In this document: piece by piece, positions 51,658 through 59,866 of the stretch
How the letters are laid out: each line of letters opens with the position of its first letter
Position numbering within the stretch: position 1 is the stretch's first letter
Source: Parvibaculum sp039680535
GTDB taxonomy: Bacteria > Pseudomonadota > Alphaproteobacteria > Parvibaculales > Parvibaculaceae
Length of the DNA: 64,000 nucleotides
Assembly (NCBI RefSeq): GCF_039680535.1
Contig: NZ_JBDKSS010000023.1
Span: 1-64,000, forward strand
Direction: 5' to 3'
Made by a program: the position numbers and the translations under genes
Notes under the pieces: model-generated
The model's database searches: none
Told to the model about the DNA's origin: nothing
Seen by the model: only the letters and a program-made list of their open reading frames with translations

Positions 51658-53162
51658 GTGATCTTCTCACGCGGATTTACAAAACGTTCGATGTCGAGCG
51701 GCTCTTCGGACGCCTTGTCGACGAAAGCGACGACATGAGGTTCGAGCCTCGCTGCGAGAGGGCGCGCATCGGCGAGTTTTGCCGAGAGCCGCAATACGGT
51801 GTCGCGCACACGCTCGCGCAGGCCGGACGTGTCGATGGCGGTGAAGCGGCCATTGGAAAGGACCATGCGGCCGTTCGCCATGACCTCGCGGACCGATGCG
51901 GAGTCGGCGGCGGTGACGATCTGGTTGATGGGATCGGTGAGGGGAACGAAGTCGAGATGGTCGAGATCGAAGAAGACCAGATCGGCGTCCGCGCCCGCTT
52001 CCATTCGGCCTGCATGCTTGAAGCCCGCGAGATCGGCGCCGCCCCTCGTCGCAAGCCTCAACGTCTCGGCGGCCCCGAGCCACTTGTCACGCGGGCCGGA
52101 AAATCCGCGCGAAGCGTAAGAGGCAAGGCGCATGGCTTGCAGCATGCTCATGGCATCGGAGGAATTTGCGCCATCCGTCGCGAGCCCGACATTGATGCCC
52201 CGGTCGAGCATTGCGCGGACATAGGCCATGCCTGAGCCAAGACGAAAATTGCTGGCCGGGATATGTGCAACGGAGCATTGATGCTCGGCGAGGATATCGA
52301 GATCGTCGTGCTTGAGCCAGACGCCGTGAGCGGCAACGAAGCCAGGGCGCAGGACGCCACGGTCGGCGAGATAGCGCACGGGAGAGACGCCCCAGAGCTT
52401 TCGCGCCGTGGTCGCTTGCAGCCGCGATTCTGCAATATGCATGTGAATCGGCAGGTCGTAGCGCTCGGCAAGATCGATGCAGCGCGCGAGAAAATCTTCC
52501 GAACAGTGATGGGGGATGGTTGGAGCGATGGCGAGGTCGATCCCGTCGGGCAAGTCGTCGCGGGCCGCGGCTATTTCCTCGATGGCTGCAATCGTGGCGT
52601 CGGCGCTGCCGAGATCGAACTGACTGACAGTCTTGCGGAGATCCTCAGGGAGCGAGTCAAGCAGGCCAGGAATGGCGGTGAAGAGTGTCTTGTCCGCGAC
52701 CATGGGGGCGAGAACCGCCTTCATCCCGGCGTCGGCATAGGCGCGCGCAACGGCGGCGAACCCGGCCTTTGTCGGCAGCGGAAATTCATAGACGAGGTCG
52801 AAGCAGGACACACACCCCTTGGACAGCATGTCGAGCGCGCCGAGCAGGGCGGAGAGATAGATCGTCTCGGTGTCGCGCGCGCCAGCGAGCCATGGCCCAT
52901 TGGTGAGCGAAGCTTCGAGCGTCCAGCGGTCCGCAATACCTTTGACGAGGTTCGAGTGGCCATGCGTATGCGCATTGACGAAGGCCGGAAGGATCAGCCG
53001 GTTCGAGGCACCGTGAATTCTGGCGCGCGGTTCCGCTATGCTTCCCGGCGCTCCCAAGGCAACGATCCGCGTGCCTTCGATCAGAATATCGCGCGGTTCC
53101 ACAATGGCCGATGCCGGATCGGCGACGAGACCACCACGGATGAGAAGTTGCGCGGCGCTCAT
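51654..53162 (-). CDS. Amidohydrolase-superfamily deaminase of the HpaB operon
   Basis: 502 residues from ATG 53162 (overlapping the PuuE-like stop, ATGA). H65-x-H67 (VNAHTHGHS), HMHIAES, AAHGVWL and ATDGANSSD give the single-metal deaminase site of the TRZ/ATZ group. It would remove an exocyclic amino group, or a similar leaving group, from a ring. It is distinct from the two 8-oxoguanine-deaminase-type proteins and from the protein at 652, making four TRZ/ATZ-type enzymes in the window. Substrate unknown. Confidence 0.8.
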   Translation of the reverse strand: MSAAQLLIRGGLVADPASAIVEPRDILIEGTRIVALGAPGSIAEPRARIHGASNRLILPAFVNAHTHGHSNLVKGIADRWTLEASLTNGPWLAGARDTETIYLSALLGALDMLSKGCVSCFDLVYEFPLPTKAGFAAVARAYADAGMKAVLAPMVADKTLFTAIPGLLDSLPEDLRKTVSQFDLGSADATIAAIEEIAAARDDLPDGIDLAIAPTIPHHCSEDFLARCIDLAERYDLPIHMHIAESRLQATTARKLWGVSPVRYLADRGVLRPGFVAAHGVWLKHDDLDILAEHQCSVAHIPASNFRLGSGMAYVRAMLDRGINVGLATDGANSSDAMSMLQAMRLASYASRGFSGPRDKWLGAAETLRLATRGGADLAGFKHAGRMEAGADADLVFFDLDHLDFVPLTDPINQIVTAADSASVREVMANGRMVLSNGRFTAIDTSGLRERVRDTVLRLSAKLADARPLAARLEPHVVAFVDKASEEPLDIERFVNPREKIT

Positions 53163-54079
53163 GGCGTCACCGGAGGATGTTCGGCCATCCAGTGCTGCGC
53201 GATCTCGGAACGTCCGGCGATCCACACATCGTCATGTGTGGCGACAAGATCGAGAAAGCGGCTGATGCCCTCGAAACGCGCGGGCTGGCCCGAGATGCGG
53301 CTGTGCAGGCTCACGGTCATCATGCCAGGGCTGCGGGCACCCTCGGCGTGGAGGACGCGGAAGGCGCTGGCGAGGTGTTCGTAGAATTCGGCGCCGGTCG
53401 CGAGCTTGGCTGTGGCGAGCCGGTTGTCGTTATTCGTGAAGCTGTGCGGAACGACGAGGTGAGCCTTGCCCGCGACATCGACCCAGTAGGGCAGATCGTC
53501 GGCGTAGGAATCCGCGTCGTAGAGAAATCCGCCATGCTCGACGATTAGCGCACGGGTGCGCTCGCTCGGCGAATAGCGGCTTTGCCAGCCGAGAGGTGCG
53601 CGGCCCAGCGTCTGCTGCAGGCTCTGAACGGCTTTGGCGATGGCGTTGCGTTCCTCATCCTCGTTCATGTTGAACTGACGGAGGAAACGGTCGCCGTGGC
53701 AGCAGAGGTCGAACTTGCCTTCGCGGATTGCTCTTGCGATTTCAGAATTGCGTACCAAGGCTTGCGCACAGGCATTGATGGTGAGCGGGAGCCCGCGTTC
53801 GACGAAAAGGTCGTGGAGGCGCCAGAAGCCGACGCGAGAGCCATATTCGAACAGCGTCTCGGCAACGAAATCGCGCTTGCCTGCAGGCACCTCGCCGAAA
53901 ATGCCGTCTGTCAGGGCGATCTCCGTCGCGGCGTCGCCATCGGGCAGGGAAGGTTCGGCGCCTTCCTCCACATTGAGGACGATGACGAGCGCCATGCGCG
54001 CGCCGCCCGGCCAGCGTGGGTCTGGTCGGTTGCGGCCATAGCCTGTGAAGTCGCGTTGTCCGTTGGGTGTTGGCCTCAT
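53159..54079 (-). CDS. puuE: PuuE-like allantoinase, NodB fold
   Basis: 306 residues from ATG 54079. RDFTGYGRNRPDPRWPGGARMALVIVLNVEEGAE at the start, CHGDRFLRQFNMNEDEER, and HLVVPHSFTNNDNRL are typical of PuuE, the metal-independent allantoinase with a polysaccharide-deacetylase fold. PuuE hydrolyses allantoin to allantoate. Related proteins open other cyclic amides. It is coupled by ATGA overlaps to the amidase upstream and the deaminase downstream. Together with the NodB-fold protein at 48512 this gives two ring-opening candidates in one operon. Confidence 0.78.
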   Translation of the reverse strand: MRPTPNGQRDFTGYGRNRPDPRWPGGARMALVIVLNVEEGAEPSLPDGDAATEIALTDGIFGEVPAGKRDFVAETLFEYGSRVGFWRLHDLFVERGLPLTINACAQALVRNSEIARAIREGKFDLCCHGDRFLRQFNMNEDEERNAIAKAVQSLQQTLGRAPLGWQSRYSPSERTRALIVEHGGFLYDADSYADDLPYWVDVAGKAHLVVPHSFTNNDNRLATAKLATGAEFYEHLASAFRVLHAEGARSPGMMTVSLHSRISGQPARFEGISRFLDLVATHDDVWIAGRSEIAQHWMAEHPPVTP

Positions 54080-55272
54080 GCCATTCCATCCAGTGAACCG
54101 AGGCTCTCGGCAAAGGCAAGAAGCCGTTCTTCGCCGCGCGGTCCTGCGATGAGAGAAAGACCGATGGGACATCCGTCGAATGTCGTCGCAGGGATGTTGA
54201 TCTGCGGTAATCGCGTCAGGCTTGCGACGCAGGTGAGCGCGAGCGTCTTCTCGCGGAACTCGACCTGTGCGGAAACGGGTGCGTCGCGGAGTGGAGGCAG
54301 GTCATGCGCCGTCGGAATGACGATGAAGCCGTCATCGCCGAGAAGGTCGATAAGGCGTGTGGTCAGCGCCTCACGCTTGAGGACGGCGGCGGCGACGGCC
54401 TCCGGCTTGATGGTCGATGAAAGCGCGATGCGCTCGGCGACGGCCTGGCTCAGGTTCCGCCCCGGCGCCGTGCCCCATTGGCCGAGCGTCGACCAGAGGT
54501 CGTGGAGTTGGAGAGGGCGGAACGTGTCGAGCCAATGGTCAATGCCTTCCTGAAAGAGCGTGATCTCGCTCGTTGCGCCGAGCGTCTTCGCGAAGGGCAG
54601 GAGCGCCGCGCCGATACCACGCACGGGAATGTCGAATGCGTCGCGGGCCAACAGCAGGCGCGGAGCCGAATACTTGCACACCGGGCCAAGGTAGACCTCG
54701 CTCACGCGGCGGAGCATGGCGGCGTCGCGAGCGAGCCAGCCCACCGTGTCGAAACTCGGCGCCATGGCCATGACGCCTGCGACCGAGACGCGGCCAAAGG
54801 TCGTGCGAAGACCATAAAGGCCGCAGAAGCTCGCCGGCACGCGGATTGAGCCGCCCGTGTCCGTGCCGAGTGCGAAGTCGCAGAGGCCCGCGGCGACAGC
54901 GGATGCCGACCCGCTGGACGAGCCGCCGGGCGCGCGGTTGGGCACCTTGGGATTAATCGGCGTCCCGAAATGCGGGTTCATACCGAACATGCCGCAGGCG
55001 ACTTCATCCGTGTGCGTCTTGCCGATGAGGCGTGCGCCTGCGGCGAGCGCCACTACAACCGAGGGAGCGGTCGCGACCGCAGGAGCACTATCGCGCAATC
55101 GGTCCGGATTGCCGCAGGCGGTCTTGTACCCCGCGACATCGAAAAGATCCTTCACCGCGAAGTCGAGGCCGGCAAGCGGGCCGGTCTCGGAAATGCGAAG
55201 CGAAGTGGGCCCATGCTCGACAAAGGCGAGCCGCCGGATCTCATCCGGCGAGACTGTTACCGATCCGTGCAT
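54076..55272 (-). CDS. Amidase-signature hydrolase
   Basis: 398 residues with the K41, S118, S142 triad (DFAVKDLFD, APGGSSSGSAS, TGGSIRVP). It is shorter than AtzE or AtzF and lacks the AtzF C-terminal domain. It hydrolyses an amide bond; the real substrate may be the linear amide formed after ring opening. It is 6 bases after the HpaB-type gene, and its stop overlaps the next start. The protein at 12568 is only a distant relative. Confidence 0.82.
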   Translation of the reverse strand: MHGSVTVSPDEIRRLAFVEHGPTSLRISETGPLAGLDFAVKDLFDVAGYKTACGNPDRLRDSAPAVATAPSVVVALAAGARLIGKTHTDEVACGMFGMNPHFGTPINPKVPNRAPGGSSSGSASAVAAGLCDFALGTDTGGSIRVPASFCGLYGLRTTFGRVSVAGVMAMAPSFDTVGWLARDAAMLRRVSEVYLGPVCKYSAPRLLLARDAFDIPVRGIGAALLPFAKTLGATSEITLFQEGIDHWLDTFRPLQLHDLWSTLGQWGTAPGRNLSQAVAERIALSSTIKPEAVAAAVLKREALTTRLIDLLGDDGFIVIPTAHDLPPLRDAPVSAQVEFREKTLALTCVASLTRLPQINIPATTFDGCPIGLSLIAGPRGEERLLAFAESLGSLDGMA

Positions 55273-55278
55273 CGACGC

Positions 55279-56760
55279 TTACTCCGCTGCGGAGCGCGAA
55301 GATCCAGCGGAAGGCAGGTCGTAGGAATTCATGAACTCGTCCACGAATCCCTTGACGCCATCCCAGTCGAAGAAGCGGAAGGAGTTTCCGCGCGTGACGA
55401 AGGTCGGGCCCGAATAGAACATCTCGTATTGCAGATGGCGCGAGCCGAATTCCGAGCCGATCGCGTCCCATGCAAGCTTCATCAGCTTCACGCGGCCTTC
55501 CGACGTGGTGCTGACCGAGCGCTGCGTCTTCTGGATGATGGCGTTGGTTTCCGGCGTGTCGAAATCGGCATAGGAGGACGGCACCATGATGAGGCCGCCG
55601 CCGGCGAGGGTGCGGATCGCCTCAACGACTTCCGGATAGGTGTTCTGCGCGACCACCTGCGCGGTGCAGAGGATGCTGCGGTTCGGCACGTAATAGCCGT
55701 GATAGCTCTCGCCCGAGGCTTCCATCGCGATGACGAGGGCCTCGATATTGTTGACCTTGGCCGCCAGCAGGCCGAGCGTCTCGCGCACCTGCGGATAGTT
55801 GATGATGTTGTTGATTTCCGCGATCTTGCGCGCAAGGCCCAGCAGGAACTGCAGCTTCACCATCAGGCGGATCATGCACTGATAGTTCTGGAAGACATGC
55901 GTGCGCGTGTCGTGCCACTGCGCCTGCGCCATCTTCAGATCCTTGTGGACGAAGACGCGGTCCCACGGAATCTTTACATCGTCGAAATAGATGACGGCGT
56001 CGTTCTCGTCGAACTGGGCGGAGAGCGGATAGTCGAAGGTCGATGTCGCGTTCTGCTCATAGCTGCGACGCGACATCAGCGTCAGGCCCTTGGCGCCGAT
56101 GGGAACGGCCGCCGTGAAGGCATATGCCTCGTCGCCCGCCTGCAACGCCTGGAAACCCGATACCAGAACCTCGTTCGCCATGATGCCGCTGGTCGCGAGC
56201 ATCTTCGCGCCGCGAATGGTGATGCCGGTGGAGTCCTCATCCACAACCGACGCGACGAGATGCGGATCGGGCTGGCCGCTGGCGGATTTCGCCTTGTCGG
56301 ACTGCGGGTTGATGATGACGTAGGAGAGGTAGAGGTCGTTGTCGCGGGCATATTCGTAATAGCCCTCGACCGCGCGGGCGCGCGCCGGGTTGTTCTCGTG
56401 GAAGACGTGCAGCCCCATGCGGAAGCCGGCCATGGTCGAGGCGACGTGATCGGGCGAGCGGCCGACCATGCCGCAGGTCATGCGAGACCATTTCACCAGC
56501 GCCTCGCGGCGTTCGACCAGTTCACGGTGATTGCGGGGCAGTTGCCAGGCGCGGCTCACCTGATCGCCGGTCTTGGGCGAGGTGAAGGTCATCGCGTCGA
56601 TATTCTGGGGCGCCGCCTGAAAATCGTAGAATCTGCCGGAGGTGGCAACGGCATGGGCGAAAGCGGGGTCTGTTGTCACATCCGCGACGCGCCGTCCATC
56701 GATGAAGATGGTCCGTCCGTCCTTGAGGCTGTCAATGTGGCGCTTGCTGTCTTTTACCAT
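55279..56760 (-). CDS. FADH2-dependent monooxygenase, HpaB type
   Basis: 493 residues of the 4-hydroxyphenylacetate 3-monooxygenase large-component family (acyl-CoA-dehydrogenase fold). Landmarks are RMTCGMVGRSPDHVAS, the NPQSDKAKS loop, ATSGIMANEVLVSG, VKIPWDRVFVH and a helical C-terminus (AGGGLIMVPSSYADF). It uses reduced flavin from the reductase at 51145 to hydroxylate an aromatic ring. Family members also act on pyrrole-2-carboxylate and chlorophenols. It is the first gene of the ten-gene operon, so it probably performs the committing step on the heterocycle. Confidence 0.85.
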   Translation of the reverse strand: MVKDSKRHIDSLKDGRTIFIDGRRVADVTTDPAFAHAVATSGRFYDFQAAPQNIDAMTFTSPKTGDQVSRAWQLPRNHRELVERREALVKWSRMTCGMVGRSPDHVASTMAGFRMGLHVFHENNPARARAVEGYYEYARDNDLYLSYVIINPQSDKAKSASGQPDPHLVASVVDEDSTGITIRGAKMLATSGIMANEVLVSGFQALQAGDEAYAFTAAVPIGAKGLTLMSRRSYEQNATSTFDYPLSAQFDENDAVIYFDDVKIPWDRVFVHKDLKMAQAQWHDTRTHVFQNYQCMIRLMVKLQFLLGLARKIAEINNIINYPQVRETLGLLAAKVNNIEALVIAMEASGESYHGYYVPNRSILCTAQVVAQNTYPEVVEAIRTLAGGGLIMVPSSYADFDTPETNAIIQKTQRSVSTTSEGRVKLMKLAWDAIGSEFGSRHLQYEMFYSGPTFVTRGNSFRFFDWDGVKGFVDEFMNSYDLPSAGSSRSAAE

Positions 56761-56966
56761 GGCGGGTCCGCTTTCTGAGCTGGAGACCGACGCCAGGCTT
56801 CATGCCCTTTGCAAATCGGAAGAGAGGCCGTTTGAAAGAAAAAGGGTATGTCCGAAGAACTCGGAATGACGCATCTCCCATTTTCGGGTCCGATGCTGCA
56901 TTGCAACAAGACTAGCGGCGGCGGCGGGCGGGCGTCAAGAGGTCAGTTCGGATTTTGCTCCGGAAC

Positions 56967-56994
56967 TTGAAAATATATCAACTATCGCTAATAT
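56967..56994 (+). promoter_or_regulatory. Sigma-70-type promoter with A/T-rich dyad for the persulfide sensor gene
   Basis: TTGAAA (56967-56972) and TAATAT (56989-56994) are spaced by 16 bases. Between them runs ATATATCAACTATCGC, giving A/T-rich half-sites (TATAT and AATATA) such as BigR/SqrR-type repressors bind. It points toward the ArsR-family gene 50 bases downstream, suggesting autoregulation. Confidence 0.4.
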
Positions 56995-57044
56995 AAGTCT
57001 CACTAGAGGCGCGCCGTCGGCGGGCAACGGCGGATTTTTCGAGC

Positions 57045-57383
57045 ATGGCCATGGCGGCGGATATCAGGGATCTGGAGGCAAGCGCGGCCGAGGCGAGCAA
57101 GCTTCTCGGCGCGCTGGCCAATGAAAGACGTCTGCTGATCCTTTGCCAGATCGCGGACCGGGAAATTTCCGTTGGCGAACTCCAGGAACTTGTCGGCATC
57201 AGCCAGTCGGCCCTCTCCCAGCATCTCGCCTTGTTGCGCGAACTGGGGCTGGTCGCCACCCGGCGTGAAGCCCAGACGATCTACTACAAGCTCGCGAGTC
57301 CGGCGGCTCAGCGTGTCATTGAAACACTGGCCGACATCTATTGTCCGCCCGCGAAGTCCAGAAGTGCAAAGAGGAAAGTCTGA
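57045..57383 (+). CDS. ArsR-family persulfide sensor, SqrR/BigR/YgaV-like
   Basis: 112 residues: a winged helix (VGELQELVGISQSALSQHLALLRE) flanked by C34 (LLILCQ) and C100 (DIYCPP). In SqrR and BigR the equivalent pair forms a tetrasulfide bridge on exposure to sulfane sulfur, which releases DNA. Both Cys are present, so it is likely a functional sensor. Start codon 57045 or 57051 cannot be separated. It overlaps the rhodanese start (TGATG), a pairing known from sulfide-detoxification operons. Confidence 0.87.
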   Translation: MAMAADIRDLEASAAEASKLLGALANERRLLILCQIADREISVGELQELVGISQSALSQHLALLRELGLVATRREAQTIYYKLASPAAQRVIETLADIYCPPAKSRSAKRKV

Positions 57384-57700
57384 TGTCGCTGAAACCTGTC
57401 GATGCGGCCACCGTCAAATCGTGGCTCGACGCGGGCGATGCCGTGCTTGTCGATATCCGTGAGCGTAACGAGCATGCGGCCGAGCATATTGCCGGCGCCC
57501 ATCTCGTGCCCCTGTCGGAACTCGGCCAGCATGACCTGAAGGCGCTGGGCAAGCGTCAGGTCGTGTTTCACTGCAAGGGCGGCATGCGCACGACGACGAA
57601 TGCCGGCAAGCTCGCGGCCGCCTGCGAGGGCGAGCTCTTCGAGCTTACGGGCGGTATCGAAGGCTGGAAAAAGGCCGGCCTGCCCGTCAAGCACGGCTGA
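57383..57700 (+). CDS. Single-domain rhodanese (sulfurtransferase)
   Basis: 105 residues with the active-site loop C64-K-G-G-M-R and the conserved DIRERNEHAAEHIAGA. It moves sulfane sulfur between donors such as glutathione persulfide and acceptors. ATG 57383 follows AGAGGAAAG and overlaps the sensor stop; a longer in-frame start at 57341 lies inside the sensor gene. Cytoplasmic. It is the regulatory target expected of the upstream SqrR-like protein. Confidence 0.9.
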   Translation: MSLKPVDAATVKSWLDAGDAVLVDIRERNEHAAEHIAGAHLVPLSELGQHDLKALGKRQVVFHCKGGMRTTTNAGKLAAACEGELFELTGGIEGWKKAGLPVKHG

Positions 57701-57705
57701 TCGCG

Positions 57706-58830
57706 TCAGAGCTTCTTCAGAACATCCGCAACCTGGCCGATGACGTCCGGCTCCATATGCGCGAATAGCGGCATGCGGAGCAGGCCGTCGCCTGCGTGTT
57801 CGGCGACCTGCATGTCGCTGCCCGTGCGGCCGAAACGCTTGCCGGCGGGTGAGTTGTGCAACGGTGCGAAGTGCGCTGATGCCGTGATGCCTTCGGCCAG
57901 GAGCAGATCCCGTGCCTTGGCGCGAAGATCGCCGCTCTCAAAAACCAGCCAGTAGATATGGCCGTTGTGGCGGCAGGCATTCGGCACGACCGCGCGCCGT
58001 GCGAGGCCACGCGCCTCGAGCGGTGCGAGCGCCGAATGATAGGACTCCCACAAGGCTATGCGTCGCTCGTTGATCGAGTCGGCTTCTTCAAGCTGCGCGA
58101 GCAGCAGAGCGGCCACGATCTCGCTGGGCAGGAAGGATGAGCCGAGATCGACCCATGTATATTTGTCGATCTCGCCACGGAAGAACTGGGCGCGGTTTGT
58201 GCCCTTTTCGCGCACGATTTCGGCGCGCAGCCGATAGGCGGGATCGTTGACCAGCAACGCGCCGCCTTCGCCGGCGATGACATTCTTGCTGGCGTGGAAG
58301 CTCAGCGCGGCGAGCGCGCCCAGCGTTCCAAGCGGCTTTCCCTTGTAGGTCGCGCCATAGCCCTGCGCGGCATCCTCCACCACGATGAGGTCATGCTTCT
58401 TCGCGATGGCGAGGATCGTATCCATCTCGCAGGAAATGCCCGCGTAATGTACCGGCATGATGGCGCGGGTTTTCGGCGTGATGGCGGCTTCGATGAGCGC
58501 TTCATTGAGATTGAGCGTATCGGCGCGAATATCGACGAAGATCGGGACGCCGCCGCGCAGCGCGATGGCGTTGGCCGAACTCACGAAGGTGTAGGTCGGG
58601 ATGATGACTTCGTCGCCCGGCTGGATTTCGAGCAACAGGCCGATCATGTCGAGCGCGCCGGTGCCCGAATGGGTGAGCAGCGCCTTGTGGGTGCCGGTCT
58701 TCTCCTCGATGACCGCATGGCAGGCCTTGGTGAACCTGCCGTCGCCCGCGAGTTGCTTCGCCGAGAGAACTTCATCCAGATATTGCCTCTCGCGGCCCGC
58801 AAGAGTCGGCTCGTAATAGGGAACGGTCAT
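57706..58830 (-). CDS. rffA: dTDP-4-amino-4,6-dideoxygalactose transaminase-like (DegT family)
   Basis: 374 residues with PLP-binding K182 (SFHASKNV, matching E. coli WecE Lys181), EDAAQGYGATYKGKPLG and IPTYTFVSSANAI. The enzyme makes an amino sugar nucleotide for surface polysaccharide (enterobacterial common antigen in E. coli). No other dTDP-sugar gene is adjacent, so the pathway here is unknown. It is convergent with the rhodanese gene, only 5 bases apart. Confidence 0.85.
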   Translation of the reverse strand: MTVPYYEPTLAGRERQYLDEVLSAKQLAGDGRFTKACHAVIEEKTGTHKALLTHSGTGALDMIGLLLEIQPGDEVIIPTYTFVSSANAIALRGGVPIFVDIRADTLNLNEALIEAAITPKTRAIMPVHYAGISCEMDTILAIAKKHDLIVVEDAAQGYGATYKGKPLGTLGALAALSFHASKNVIAGEGGALLVNDPAYRLRAEIVREKGTNRAQFFRGEIDKYTWVDLGSSFLPSEIVAALLLAQLEEADSINERRIALWESYHSALAPLEARGLARRAVVPNACRHNGHIYWLVFESGDLRAKARDLLLAEGITASAHFAPLHNSPAGKRFGRTGSDMQVAEHAGDGLLRMPLFAHMEPDVIGQVADVLKKL

Positions 58831-58936
58831 TTTTGTCTGCCAGGGCGGGGTGGGTTAAAGGGGCGGCGGCGCGGGTGTCCGGGCCCCGAGTCGGCGCTCA
58901 TTCAACAGGCCCGTCAGGTCCAAGGCAAGGGGCCGG

Positions 58937-59575
58937 TCAGAGTGTGCTCCAAGGCCCGGATTTCAGGATCGCCAGCGCTTCCCGGAGGTCGGCCGCGGCG
59001 TGGACCGTGAAGCCGGGACGGGCGAGCTGCATCGCGGCGGGGCGCTCCTTTTCGCCGTGCCCGGTCAGAACATGGATGGCATGGGCGAGGCCTGCATTGC
59101 GGGCCGCTTCGACGTCGCTTGCCTTGTCGCCGATCATGACGCTCTTCCGGAGGTCGCATCCGAGCTTTGCTGCAGCGAGCTCTAGCATGGCTGGGCCGGG
59201 CTTCCGCCAGCGCGCATGTTCAGCGCCGAAGCCCTCGGTGTGGTCTTCATGGAAGGCGCAGGCGATAACGAGGTCGAGCGCCACGCCGCGCTCCGCGAGC
59301 TGTCGCGCGACCTCCGCCTCGACCGCCTCAAATTCGGTCCAGCCGAAGCGCCCGCGGGCGATGCCTGATTGATTGGTGACGGCGGCGACCGCGATTCCCC
59401 GCGCATGTACCCAGTCGATCAGGTCCCCGATGCCTGTTTCGAGAGCCACGTCTTCAGGACGCGAGAGGTAGTTCACCTCGTGCACGATGACGCCGTCGCG
59501 GTCGAGAAAGAGGGCGGGGCCGCCATGCCGCGCGGGCGCGGGATCGGAAATCCATACGCCGTTCTCCAGAAGCAT
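58937..59575 (-). CDS. HAD-superfamily phosphatase, GmhB-like
   Basis: 212 residues, HAD class IIIA: D25-x-D27 (LFLDRDGVI), TNQSGIARG and IGDKASDVEAA. Closest to D-glycero-D-manno-heptose 1,7-bisphosphate phosphatase, which matures heptose for lipopolysaccharide. The zinc loop of GmhB normally holds several Cys; here the region reads CAFHEDHTEGFGAEHARWRKP with only one Cys, so the zinc site looks lost or altered. Divergent from btaA, with 291 bases between. Confidence 0.75.
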   Translation of the reverse strand: MLLENGVWISDPAPARHGGPALFLDRDGVIVHEVNYLSRPEDVALETGIGDLIDWVHARGIAVAAVTNQSGIARGRFGWTEFEAVEAEVARQLAERGVALDLVIACAFHEDHTEGFGAEHARWRKPGPAMLELAAAKLGCDLRKSVMIGDKASDVEAARNAGLAHAIHVLTGHGEKERPAAMQLARPGFTVHAAADLREALAILKSGPWSTL

Positions 59576-59734
59576 CAGCCTGCGCGCCCGATCATAGTTC
59601 CACCTCGCCGTAAGCCGCCATTAGACCATGGGGCCCGTGTTTCGTGAAAGGGCAGTGCGCCCGTTCATGAATTTGATGGCGCGGTCTGTCGTTCTGACGG
59701 TCATTGTCATCATTCGGGGAGCATTTCCATCAAT

Positions 59735-59752
59735 CTGTGCCCGCATTGTCAC
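59735..59752 (+). promoter_or_regulatory. Possible PHO box upstream of btaA
   Basis: CTGTGCC, 4 bases, TTGTCAC: two 7-base half-sites with the 11-base period of PhoB sites, matching the CTGTCAT consensus at 5 of 7 each. It lies 115 bases before the btaA start. btaA is known to be phosphate-starvation induced in Sinorhizobium, which supports but does not prove the call. Confidence 0.35.
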
Positions 59753-59866
59753 ATTCGACACAAGAAGTTCATAAGCACTTCACGCAAGCCCTGTAGCTGC
59801 TGAAAAGCCGGCAGGGAATTTCAGGCATTCGATTCGCCGGCCTATAGCGCGAAAGCGAGGGACGAC

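Noticed and set aside
54970..56778. 602-codon plus-strand frame opposite the HpaB-type and amidase genes
   Set aside because: Longest antisense frame in the window, but it runs across two enzyme genes and has the biased composition of mirrored codons.
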